Of a stretch of DNA of 64,000 nt, positions 15,754-25,300 are shown piece after piece; position 1 is the first letter of the stretch; each line of letters starts with the position of its first letter. The stretch is taken from the NCBI GenBank assembly GCA_013911065.1, contig JACERV010000001.1:62001-126000 (forward strand), in the 5' to 3' direction. The notes below the pieces were generated by a model. The model had not been told where the DNA came from. It ran no database searches and was given only the letters and a program-made list of their open reading frames with translations. The translations under genes and the position numbers were made by a program. The DNA is from Ruminococcus sp. (GTDB lineage: Bacteria > Bacillota > Clostridia > Lachnospirales > Lachnospiraceae).

Positions 15754-17505
15754 ATGATAAAGACATTGGCGAAAAGTATAAGAGAGTATAAGAAAGATTC
15801 CATTTTGACCCCTGTATTAGTATCATTGGAGGTTATTTTGGAAGTCATCATTCCGCTGTTGATGGCAAGGCTGATTGATTTTGGAATTGATAAAGGTAAT
15901 ATGATATATATATGGAAGATAGGGGCTTTTCTTTTGCTTGCAGCGTTTATCTCTTTGTTTTTAGGGGCTGCTGCTGGCAAGACGGCTGCCTATGCATCGG
16001 CAGGGGTGGCGAAAAACCTGAGAAAAGATATGTACTATAATGTACAGAAGTTTTCGTTTTCTAATATAGACAGGTTTTCTACATCCAGTATTGTAACGAG
16101 ATTGACAACAGATGTGACGAATGTGCAGAATGCCTATCAGATGATGATACGCATGGCTATGCGTGCACCGGTAATGCTGGTTTTTTCTTTGATTTGTGCA
16201 TTCAGGGTAGATGCGGGATTATCTATGGTATTCTTGATTTGCATCCCGGTTCTTGGAGTCGGATTGTATATGATTATAGGGAGGGTACATCCTATTTTCA
16301 GAAAGGTGTTCAAGACCTATGATAAGCTGAATCACATCGTTCAGGAAAACGTACGGGGTATCCGTGTTGTAAAGTCTTTTGTCAGGGAAGACTATGAAAA
16401 TCAGAAGTTTCAGGATATTTCCGGAACAATCTACAAAGATTTCTCTAAAGCGGAGAAGATGATTGCTTTTAATATGCCGTTAATGCAGTTTTGCATGTAT
16501 GTCTGTATGCTCATTTTCTCTTGGTTTGGGGCAAGAGCAATTGTTGCCAGCGGGGGAAATCCTGCAACCGGGTTAAGCACCGGAGAACTGATGAGTCTGA
16601 TTACGTATGCTATGCAGATATTGATGAGTCTGATGATGCTTTCTATGGTTTTTGTTATGCTTATCATATCCAAAGCCTCTGCAGAGAGAATCACGGAAAT
16701 TCTTGTAGAGGAAAGTGACTTAAAAAATGGGGAGAATACTGTAAAAGAAGTGAAGGATGGTTCAGTGGAGTATGAGAACGTTTCCTTCTGTTATTCGAAA
16801 AAAGCAAACAAGAAATGTCTGACAGGTGTGAATCTGAAAATTGCTTCCGGTGAGACCATTGGTATTATAGGGGGAACCGGATCTTCTAAAACTACACTGG
16901 TGCAGCTTATACCAAGGCTTTATGATGTAACGGCGGGTACCCTGAGAGTGGGTGGTATAGATGTCCGCGATTATGATATTGAGGTACTGCGCAATCAGGT
17001 TGCGATGGTGCTGCAGAAAAATGAATTGTTTTCTGGTACTATCAAAGAAAATCTTCGCTGGGGAAATGCCCAGGCATCGGATGAAGAGCTGATACGAGTC
17101 TGTCAGCTGGCCCAGGCTGATGATTTTGTCCAAAGTTTCCCGGATGGGTATGATACCCACATTGAGCAGGGAGGAGCCAATGTATCCGGTGGTCAGAAGC
17201 AGCGCCTTTGTATTGCAAGGGCACTTCTGAAAAGGCCCAGAATTCTAATTTTGGATGATTCCACCAGTGCCGTAGATACAAAGACAGATTCCATGATTCG
17301 AAAGGCATTACGGGAGGAAATTCCTGAGACTACAAAGATTATCATTGCCCAAAGAATTTCTTCCGTGCAGGATGCGGATAAGATTATCGTACTTGATGAC
17401 GGGAAAATAGATGGCTTTGGCACCCACAAAGAACTCCTTAAAAATAATGTGATTTACCGGGAAGTTTATGAATCCCAGCAAAAGGAGGGCAATGAGGATG
17501 AATAA
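15754..17505 (+). CDS. Heterodimeric ABC exporter, half with the degenerate site
   Basis: A 583-residue half-transporter: six membrane helices (about 20-320) followed by an ATPase domain. Walker A is altered, GGTGSSK (373-379, S replacing the last G), the signature VSGGQKQR is canonical, and Walker B ends in DD (D501-D502), with Asp replacing the catalytic Glu. That pattern marks the non-hydrolysing site half of TM287/288- or LmrCD-type heterodimers. GGGAGGG precedes the start at 15754. Its partner overlaps its stop codon. The substrate may be a drug, lipid or the NRPS product made nearby; this is not shown by sequence. Confidence 0.9.
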   Translation: MIKTLAKSIREYKKDSILTPVLVSLEVILEVIIPLLMARLIDFGIDKGNMIYIWKIGAFLLLAAFISLFLGAAAGKTAAYASAGVAKNLRKDMYYNVQKFSFSNIDRFSTSSIVTRLTTDVTNVQNAYQMMIRMAMRAPVMLVFSLICAFRVDAGLSMVFLICIPVLGVGLYMIIGRVHPIFRKVFKTYDKLNHIVQENVRGIRVVKSFVREDYENQKFQDISGTIYKDFSKAEKMIAFNMPLMQFCMYVCMLIFSWFGARAIVASGGNPATGLSTGELMSLITYAMQILMSLMMLSMVFVMLIISKASAERITEILVEESDLKNGENTVKEVKDGSVEYENVSFCYSKKANKKCLTGVNLKIASGETIGIIGGTGSSKTTLVQLIPRLYDVTAGTLRVGGIDVRDYDIEVLRNQVAMVLQKNELFSGTIKENLRWGNAQASDEELIRVCQLAQADDFVQSFPDGYDTHIEQGGANVSGGQKQRLCIARALLKRPRILILDDSTSAVDTKTDSMIRKALREEIPETTKIIIAQRISSVQDADKIIVLDDGKIDGFGTHKELLKNNVIYREVYESQQKEGNEDE

Positions 17506-19390
17506 AAAACAACAGCAGTTGGATATGCAGACGTTAAAACGTCTCCTTTCCTATCTGAAACAATATAAGAAAAGATTCCTTTTTGTTTTGCTCTGTATTT
17601 TTATAAGTGCGGGGACAGGTGTGCTTGCATCCCTGTTTTTACGGATACTGATTGATGATTATATCACCCCGCTTCTGGTGCAGGCTGTACCGGATTTCAG
17701 CGGACTGCTTCGTGTAATTATTATATTGGGAGGCGTGTATATCATCGGTGTGCTTGCCACCCTCTTCTACAACCGGGCGATGGCTGTAATATCCCAGGGA
17801 ATATTGAAGAATATCAGAGACGAAATGTTTTCTCATATGCAGACACTGCCGGTAAAATATTTTGATACACATTCTCACGGTGATGTGATGAGCCATTATA
17901 CCAATGATACCGACACGCTGCGTCAGATGATGTCTCAGAGTGTACCGCAGCTTTTTGCATCTGTTATAACTGTAGCTGCCGTTTTTTTTGCCATGCTTTC
18001 CATCAGTTTATGGCTGACTTTATTTGTCCTGGTATTTGTCGTAATTATTCTTCAGGTGGTAAAAAGGATTGCAGGAAACAGCGGAATATATTTTGTCAGG
18101 CAGCAAGAGTCTATTGGTGATGTGAATGGCTATATCGAAGAGATGATTAATGGACAGAAGGTGGTAAAAGTATTTTGTCATGAAGAAAAGGCAAAAGAAA
18201 CGTTCAATGAAAAAAACGAGAAATTATTCAGGGAAGCTGCCCAGGCGAATACCTATGCAAACATTCTGATGCCGGTTATGAATAACCTGGGATATGTACT
18301 GTATGTCCTGATTGCAGTTGCAGGGGGAATCATGGGAATTGCCAAAGTGACAAATATCAGCTTTACAGGCGTGAATGTGATTACCCTTGGAATGATAGCG
18401 TCCTTCCTGCAGTTGTCCAGAGGCTTCATCCAGCCTTTGGGTCAGGTTTCACAGCAGCTGAGTTCGATTGTTATGGCACTGGCAGGAGCAAAACGTATAT
18501 TCCAGCTCATTGACGAAGAGAGTGAAACAGACGATGGTTATGTAACACTGGTGAATGCCGAATATAAAGACAATGTGCTGACAGAAGCACCGGGGCGTAC
18601 TGGAATATGGGCATGGAAACATCCTCATGAGGACGGCACTCTGACTTATACTGAGCTGAAGGGCGAAGTACGGATGTATGACGTGGATTTCGGCTATGAG
18701 GAAAATAAAGTAGTACTCCATAATGTTACCTTATATGCAAGGCCCGGACAAAAGGTGGCATTTGTAGGCGCCACCGGAGCAGGAAAGACAACAATAACAA
18801 ACCTGCTTAACCGATTCTATGATATTGCGGACGGAAAAATCAGTTATGATGGCATCAACATTAATAAGATAAAGAAAGAGGACCTTCGCCGTTCCATCGG
18901 AATGGTGCTGCAGGATGTCAATTTATTTACAGGTACAGTCATGGAAAACCTGAGGTACGGAAAGCTGGATGCTTCAGATGAAGAATGCATTGTTGCCGCA
19001 AAATGCGCCAATGCAGACGGATTCATCCATATGCTGCCGGAGGGATATGACACCGTTTTATCAGGAGACGGAAGCGGCCTGTCTCAGGGACAGCGCCAGT
19101 TGATATCTATCGCCCGGGCAGCAGTGGCAGACCCGCCAGTAATGATACTGGACGAAGCAACCTCCTCCATTGATACAAGAACAGAAACTATCGTGCAAAG
19201 AGGTATGGATGCCCTGATGAAGGGAAGAACTGTATTTGTAATTGCGCACAGGCTTTCTACGGTCCGGAACTCGGATGTTATTATGGTATTGGAGCTGGGA
19301 CGGATTATTGAGCGGGGAAGTCATGAAGAATTGATTGAGAAACAAGGTAAATACTACCAATTGTACACCGGGGCCTTCGAGTTATCATAG
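17498..19390 (+). CDS. Heterodimeric ABC exporter, catalytic half
   Basis: A 630-residue half-transporter with six membrane helices (about 25-335) and an ATPase domain. Walker A GATGAGK (424-430) and Walker B ILDE (catalytic Glu553) are canonical, while the signature is altered (LSQGQRQL). It therefore complements the upstream half. An extra segment of about 30 residues (TEAPGRTGIWAWKHPHEDGT) lies between the membrane part and the ATPase domain, often seen in this subfamily. The start at 17498 lies 9 nt after AGGAGG and overlaps the stop of the first half, indicating coupled translation. Confidence 0.9.
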   Translation: MNKKQQQLDMQTLKRLLSYLKQYKKRFLFVLLCIFISAGTGVLASLFLRILIDDYITPLLVQAVPDFSGLLRVIIILGGVYIIGVLATLFYNRAMAVISQGILKNIRDEMFSHMQTLPVKYFDTHSHGDVMSHYTNDTDTLRQMMSQSVPQLFASVITVAAVFFAMLSISLWLTLFVLVFVVIILQVVKRIAGNSGIYFVRQQESIGDVNGYIEEMINGQKVVKVFCHEEKAKETFNEKNEKLFREAAQANTYANILMPVMNNLGYVLYVLIAVAGGIMGIAKVTNISFTGVNVITLGMIASFLQLSRGFIQPLGQVSQQLSSIVMALAGAKRIFQLIDEESETDDGYVTLVNAEYKDNVLTEAPGRTGIWAWKHPHEDGTLTYTELKGEVRMYDVDFGYEENKVVLHNVTLYARPGQKVAFVGATGAGKTTITNLLNRFYDIADGKISYDGININKIKKEDLRRSIGMVLQDVNLFTGTVMENLRYGKLDASDEECIVAAKCANADGFIHMLPEGYDTVLSGDGSGLSQGQRQLISIARAAVADPPVMILDEATSSIDTRTETIVQRGMDALMKGRTVFVIAHRLSTVRNSDVIMVLELGRIIERGSHEELIEKQGKYYQLYTGAFELS

Positions 19391-19428
19391 AAAATGGTTT
19401 CCGGATTGGCAGAAGTGGGGGGATTTAA

Positions 19429-20376
19429 ATGGCTATGAGTCAAACGGCAAGAAGGATTTTAAAGGCTCTTTCTTTTGATGGAATTGAAGTGGAAGCTTCC
19501 CGGAATCTGGCAGATTTAAAGAGGCTGGATCCGATGAAAATTTTTTATAAGAAGATAGATTACAAGATTTATAACGGAGAATTTGAAGTGCCCACAAGGA
19601 TCTTTTTTCCACATGAGAGAGCTTTCGAGAACACCGGACCGAATCTGCATAAGGTGATGCTTTTTATTCACGGAGGAGGCTGGGTAACGGAAAGTGTGGA
19701 TAATTATGAGCGTATCTGTGCCCGCCTTGCGAATGCTACGGAACAAGTCGTGGTCTCAGTGGATTACAGGCTGGCGCCGGAAAATAAGTTCCCCATTGGT
19801 CTGGAGGATTGCTATGCGGCGGCAAAGGCGATCTTTACGAACCGGTTTATTCTAAATGTGAATCCCGAGGATATTACTTTGATTGGGGACAGCGCGGGGG
19901 GGAATCTGGCTGCTGCTTTATCTTTGATGGCACGGGACAGGGGAGAGTTTATGCCCAGACGGCAGATTTTGATTTATCCTGCTGTTTATAATGACTATTC
20001 GGAGAATTCTCCCTTTGAATCTGTACGGGAGAATGGCACAGATTATTTGCTGACGGCGGGAAAGATGCGGGACTACGTAGAATTATATGCAGGCAGCGAG
20101 GAGGATAAACAAAATCCATATTTTGCCCCTATGCTTGCAGAAGATTTGTCGAATCAGCCGGATACCCTGATTCTTACAGCGGAATTTGATCCCCTCAGAG
20201 ATGAAGGGGAAGCGTATGGAAAACGATTGAAGGAAGCAGGAAATCACGTGGAGGTCATAAGGATACCAGAGGCACTGCATGGTTACTTTGCATTGGGAAT
20301 TAAGCATTTTTATGTGAAAGAGAGTTTTGATTATATGAACCGTTTCTTAGGAAATAAACTGACGGGGGAGGGATAA
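19429..20376 (+). CDS. Alpha/beta hydrolase, HSL-type esterase
   Basis: A 315-residue esterase of the hormone-sensitive-lipase family. It has the oxyanion motif HGGG (81-84), nucleophile Ser155 in GDSAGG, and the acid D254 (EFDPLRDEG) and base H284 (ALHGYF) in the right order. It has no signal peptide and should be cytoplasmic. Its stop lies 3 bp before the GTG start of the condensation-like acyltransferase, so the two are probably partners, one making and one cleaving or trimming an ester. It also lies between an exporter and an NRPS. Confidence 0.87.
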   Translation: MAMSQTARRILKALSFDGIEVEASRNLADLKRLDPMKIFYKKIDYKIYNGEFEVPTRIFFPHERAFENTGPNLHKVMLFIHGGGWVTESVDNYERICARLANATEQVVVSVDYRLAPENKFPIGLEDCYAAAKAIFTNRFILNVNPEDITLIGDSAGGNLAAALSLMARDRGEFMPRRQILIYPAVYNDYSENSPFESVRENGTDYLLTAGKMRDYVELYAGSEEDKQNPYFAPMLAEDLSNQPDTLILTAEFDPLRDEGEAYGKRLKEAGNHVEVIRIPEALHGYFALGIKHFYVKESFDYMNRFLGNKLTGEG

Positions 20377-20379
20377 GGC

Positions 20380-22194
20380 GTGCAGCAGAAAAGGGCATAT
20401 TGGAGAAAACTGGATAATGCGGCAAAGTTATTTTCGGCTACAAGTAATAAAAAGGATACCCGGGTATTCCGGTTTTATTGCGTATTGAAGGAAGAGGTGA
20501 GCCAGGAGAAGCTGCAGGAGGCTCTGGAGAAAACGCTGGTGACTTATCCTGTGTTTCTGTCGGTTATGAGGAAAGGGTTATTCTGGCATTATCTGGAGAA
20601 AAGCCAGCTTAGGCCGGTGGTAAGAGAGGAATATAAGGAGCCTTGCAGCAACCTGTATATAAGGGACAAAAAGTCTCTCTTATTTGAAGTGACCTATTAT
20701 GGGAAACGGATTAATTTTGAAGTGTTCCACGCTTTGACTGACGGGACGGGAGCTACAGAATTTCTGCGGGAGCTGGTGAAAAACTATTTATATATCATCC
20801 ATAAAGAAGAGGGCTTGCCGGACGTGCCGCTGCTGGACGAAAATGTGACGGTTCAGGACCAGGAAAATGACAGCTTTTCTAAATATTATTCGGAAGTGAA
20901 GAAGAAAAAGGACAAGAAGCCAAGAGCATTCCAGTTGAAGAAGCCCCGCAAAGAAGTGGGAAGGCTTCAGGTGAATGAGGCGGTGCTCTCCGTGAAGGAT
21001 TTAATTGCGCGTTCCAGAGAGCTGGGAGTTTCTATGACGGTATTTCTGACAACCATATATCTCATGGCAATCCACCGGGAAATGACAAAGCAGCAGGAGA
21101 AGCATCCTGTTGTGCTTATGATACCTGTAAACCTTAGAAAGTTTTTTCCTTCAGACTCTATGCTGAATTTCTTTAATTGGATTGAACCCGGATATCATTT
21201 CGGCAGAGATGGAGGGGACTTTGAAACGGTGCTGGGCCATGTGAAGGAATATTTTGAAAAGGAACTGACAACGGAGCAGGTTGCCAAGCATATGAACGAG
21301 CTGATTGCACTGGAAATGCATCCTATCCTCCGGCTTGCTCCGCTGGAGCTGAAGAATCTGTGCATCAAAGCAGGGGCACGTTATGCGGAAAAGGATGTGA
21401 CGGCTATCCTTTCTAATATGAGTGCAGTCCATATGCCTCAGGAATATGTCCCATATATTGACCGGTTTGGAGTTTTCACCAGTACCCCTAAGATGGAGCT
21501 TTGTGTGTGCTCCTTTGGGGACAAGCTTTCACTGGGATTTACCTCCAGATATGATACGATAAATATCCAGCGGAATTTCTACCGGATTTTAAAGGAACAG
21601 GGAATTCATGTGGAGAAGGTTCAGCCTGAATATCCCGAACCGGATGTGCCGGGGGAGCTGGAAATCAAGGTGTTCCGTTTCTATTCTTTCTTATGTCTGG
21701 CAGCAATCGTGGCTTTTGTGGCGGCGGATTTCACCTTTCATCCTCAGATACAGTGGCCCCTGTTTACTGCAGCAGGAATCGGCAGTATGTGGCTGGCTTC
21801 CTGGATTGGATTTATAAAACGGTATAACTTGATGAAAAATGCCATGTGGCAGTTGATTATTGTGTCGGTGGGGTGTATTTTATGGGATGTTTTTACCGGC
21901 TGGCATGGGTGGTCGGTGGATTTTGTACTCCCCATTGTATGTATGAGTATACTGCTTTCTATGTGGATTATTACAAAGGTCCAGAGACATACAGCCAGGG
22001 AATATATGATTTATTTTGTCATGGCAGGAGGATATGGGGCTATACTGCCTTTGATATTACTGCTGACGGGTGTAATAAAGCTGCCTATCATTTCTGTAGT
22101 GTGCGTAGTCGTATGCTTCTTATTTTTGGCGGCTTTGGTTATATTTAAGGGAAAAGAGTTCAGAGAAGAAATGCATAAAAAGTTTCATGTATAG
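20380..22194 (+). CDS. Membrane-anchored condensation/alcohol-acetyltransferase-like protein
   Basis: A 604-residue protein. The first ~420 residues have the CoA-dependent acyltransferase/condensation fold, with FHALTDG (116-122) matching HHxxxDG; the second His, the catalytic one (H117), and D121 are kept, the first is Phe. The last ~170 residues contain about six hydrophobic helices, matching to my recollection a DUF6320-type tail. The activity is most likely acyl transfer to an alcohol or amine at the membrane. The GTG start follows GGGGGAGGGATAAG. It pairs with the hydrolase 3 bp upstream and precedes the NRPS; whether it modifies the NRPS product is an inference. Confidence 0.7.
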   Translation: MQQKRAYWRKLDNAAKLFSATSNKKDTRVFRFYCVLKEEVSQEKLQEALEKTLVTYPVFLSVMRKGLFWHYLEKSQLRPVVREEYKEPCSNLYIRDKKSLLFEVTYYGKRINFEVFHALTDGTGATEFLRELVKNYLYIIHKEEGLPDVPLLDENVTVQDQENDSFSKYYSEVKKKKDKKPRAFQLKKPRKEVGRLQVNEAVLSVKDLIARSRELGVSMTVFLTTIYLMAIHREMTKQQEKHPVVLMIPVNLRKFFPSDSMLNFFNWIEPGYHFGRDGGDFETVLGHVKEYFEKELTTEQVAKHMNELIALEMHPILRLAPLELKNLCIKAGARYAEKDVTAILSNMSAVHMPQEYVPYIDRFGVFTSTPKMELCVCSFGDKLSLGFTSRYDTINIQRNFYRILKEQGIHVEKVQPEYPEPDVPGELEIKVFRFYSFLCLAAIVAFVAADFTFHPQIQWPLFTAAGIGSMWLASWIGFIKRYNLMKNAMWQLIIVSVGCILWDVFTGWHGWSVDFVLPIVCMSILLSMWIITKVQRHTAREYMIYFVMAGGYGAILPLILLLTGVIKLPIISVVCVVVCFLFLAALVIFKGKEFREEMHKKFHV

Positions 22195-22241
22195 TGAGTG
22201 AGAACCAAATTTATAAAATTTAAAAAATCCTTTTTATACCT

Positions 22242-22272
22242 ATGATAATTTAGTATGTGTCATGATTTAGTA
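22242..22272 (+). promoter_or_regulatory. Direct repeats upstream of the NRPS -35 box
   Basis: ATGATAATTTAGTA (22242-22255) and ATGATTTAGTA (22262-22272) repeat the word TTTAGTA at a 17-bp interval and end 2 bp before the -35 box. The placement suits an activator contacting RNA polymerase. No regulator can be assigned. Confidence 0.4.
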
Positions 22273-22274
22273 GA

Positions 22275-22303
22275 TTGACCACGGACGTACAAAAAAGTAT
22301 AAT
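22275..22303 (+). promoter_or_regulatory. Strong promoter of the NRPS operon
   Basis: TTGACC (22275-22280) and TATAAT (22298-22303) are 17 bp apart, near consensus, placing the transcript start about 50 nt before the NRPS ATG. The NRPS operon is thus separable from the upstream transporter/hydrolase genes. Confidence 0.8.
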
Positions 22304-22363
22304 AATACATGTATCTGGAAATAGAAAATAGGATACTCCATAGCAGCCAGGAAGGAGAATGGA

Positions 22364-25300
22364 ATGTACACAGAAGATAAAGTGACAGACATGCAATACC
22401 TGCCATTATCCTGCAGCCAGATGAACATCTGGAATTTGGAAATGGCACATCCGGGACTCCCGATTAATAATATATGTACAGCACTAAGGATAGAAGGAAA
22501 CCTGAATCTGGAATATCTTCAGACCTGTATTGAGCTTTCTTATCAGGTATTTCCGTCACTTAGGACAAGGATTACTGTAAGGGATGGGGTCCCCTGTCAA
22601 TATGTGTCCGAGGAGATACCCGCCAGAACGGCAATTTTTGATTTTACTGAGACAAATGAGCAGGGGGTGGGAAACTGGTTTCAGTCTGTTGCCAGAGAGC
22701 ACTTCATCTTGTGTGATGCTCCTCTTTGCCAGATGCTGGTTTTTAAAACATCTGAGGACAGCGGAGGAATTTTGACCAGGGTGCATCATATTGCTGCAGA
22801 TGCCTGGTCTCATGGATTATTAACAAATCATATCATACATAATTATTTTCAGCTTCTTCAAAATAACGCACCGGACTGTACGGTTACACCCTCCTATGAG
22901 GAACACATTCTGAAGGAACAAAAATATTTGAAGTCCAAAGCTTTTGAAAAAGATAAAAAGTATTGGAATGAGGCACTTTGGGGGATTTCGCCGGGTGCAG
23001 CAAAAGAACACCAGTGTGCGGTAGTAAGTCCGGTGGGCCTTCGAAAGTCATACCGGCTGTCTAACCGCCTGAACCGTCTGATGGGAGGATTCTGCGAAAA
23101 AGCAGGGGTTTCTCCCTTTGCTGTGTTTTATATAGGACTGGCCATTTATCTGCGGCGTGTGAAGGGACAGGCCAGATTTTGTATTGGAGTCCCTACAATG
23201 AACAGGCTTAATTTTAAAGAAAAACAGACGGGCGGCATGTTTGTAAATACGCTTCCCTTTGTAAACGAGTTTGATATTTCTATTAGTTTGAATCAGTTTA
23301 ATGAAAAGCTTCAGCGGGACTGGTTTGCTCTATTGTATCATCAGAGAATTCCCTTTGAATTTATTAAAAAAATAGCCAGCACAAATGAAAAGCATCTGCC
23401 GCAAGGGTTGTTTGATATTGTGCTTTCCTATCAAAACGGTAAGCTTGACCATCTGAGAGGAGCCAGGGTTTCTCTGGAGGGACGCTGGATGTACAGTGGC
23501 TATCAATGTGAGTCACTGTGCATTCATCTAAGCAGCAGAGATAAAGAAAATCAGTTTATGGTAGATTATGATTACCTGACTCAGATTTTTTCCGGAGAGG
23601 AAATTGACAGGCTGCACGAAAGCCTGTGCCGTATTTTAAAGGAAGCTCTGCAGAATCCTGATACTCCCATACACAGCCTTCCTATTTTAAGTGAGGAAAT
23701 AGAAGAAAAGGTTATCTATGATTTCAACCAGACGGATGTCTGGTATGAGAAAGATGAGGGGATTACAAAAAAGCTGAAAGAGACGGTGGAGCTGCATCCA
23801 GACAGGACAGCAGTTATATTCAGGGGGAGGCGGATATCGTACAGGCAGCTTGGCGAAGCCGGAGAAAATGCAGCCCGCCGGATTACCAGAAAACTGAACA
23901 GAGAACAGGGAACGGTTGCAATTCATTTGGAACGGTCAGAAAAGATTTTTATAGCCCTCTGGGGGGTCATATTTTCGGGAAATAGCTGGCTGTTTATTGA
24001 TACCGGGCTTCCGCTTCAGCGAAAGGAGGAAATACTGAATGACAGCAGTGCAGTTCTGTGTATTTGTGACAGCAGGGAAGAAATACATACAGGCAGTACC
24101 TCTTTTGTCTCATTTGATGAACTGGCTGAACCGGAAGAAGAAATGAAGTGCAGGGCGCCAGGTCCGGATGATCTGGCCTATCTGGTTTATACCTCCGGAA
24201 GTACAGGAACTCCGAAAGGGGTGGAAGTGGAACAGCATAGCGTTCTGAATCTGGCAGCTTCGATGCACCCATTATATCCAAAGGGCGCGGTGCTGTCTAT
24301 TTGTAATGTGGGGTTTGATGCATTTTTACTGGAAAGTGTAATTGCGCTCCTGGATGGGAGGACGATTGTATTTGCTGCTGAAGATGAAATGAATCATCCG
24401 CAGAAAATCGGACAGCTGATTCAGGACTTTGATGCTGGTTTTCTGGCGCTGACTCCATCCAGGCTATCTGCATATTTAAAGGAACCGGGGTTTTGTGAGT
24501 CACTCTGGCATCTGGAAACGATTATCTGCGGCGGGGAAAGTCTGCCTCCTGAATTGTATAAAAAGCTTAGTGAGTATATCGGGGGAACGCTTTATAATCA
24601 GTATGGCCCTTCGGAGGCCACCGTGGCTGTAAGTCATACTGCGGTAAATGGAAGGGAACCAGTTAGTATAGGGCGGCCTTTGTATAACTGCAGGATGTAT
24701 ATTCTGGATGAATTCCTGAACCCCCTGCCTCCCGGTTCAGCGGGAGAAATTTATATCGGTGGGACATGTCTGGCAAGAGGATATCATAACAGGAAAGAAC
24801 TGACAGAAGAATGTTTTCTTCCGGATCCCTTCTCAGATGGAGGCAGAATGTACCGTACAGGGGATTATGGAAAATGGTCCGAGGAAGGGAAAATTTTCTA
24901 TCTGGGAAGGAAGGACAGCCAGATAAAGCTGCTTGGACATAGAATTGAACTTTCAGAGATTGAATCGGTATTGATGCGCCATCCTGGAGTAGATGTTTCT
25001 GCTGTTACTGTGTGGGAAGAACAGTTGATTGCTTACTATGTGGGCAGCGGGGAAGTGGAGGAAAGGGAAATACTCACATTTGCCGCCAATTATCTGCCCC
25101 GATATCTTCTTCCCGGTGTACTTATGAGGGTGAAAAGTTTTCCTCTCACCGGCAATGGGAAAATCGATTTTCAGGCAATGCCCAGGCCTGTTTTGCCAGA
25201 TATACAGGAGAAGCCGGCAGACGAGGTGGAACACCAGCTTCTTCACATTTGGAAAAAGGTATTGGGAAGAGAAGAACTAGGTGTTAATTCTGATTATTTT

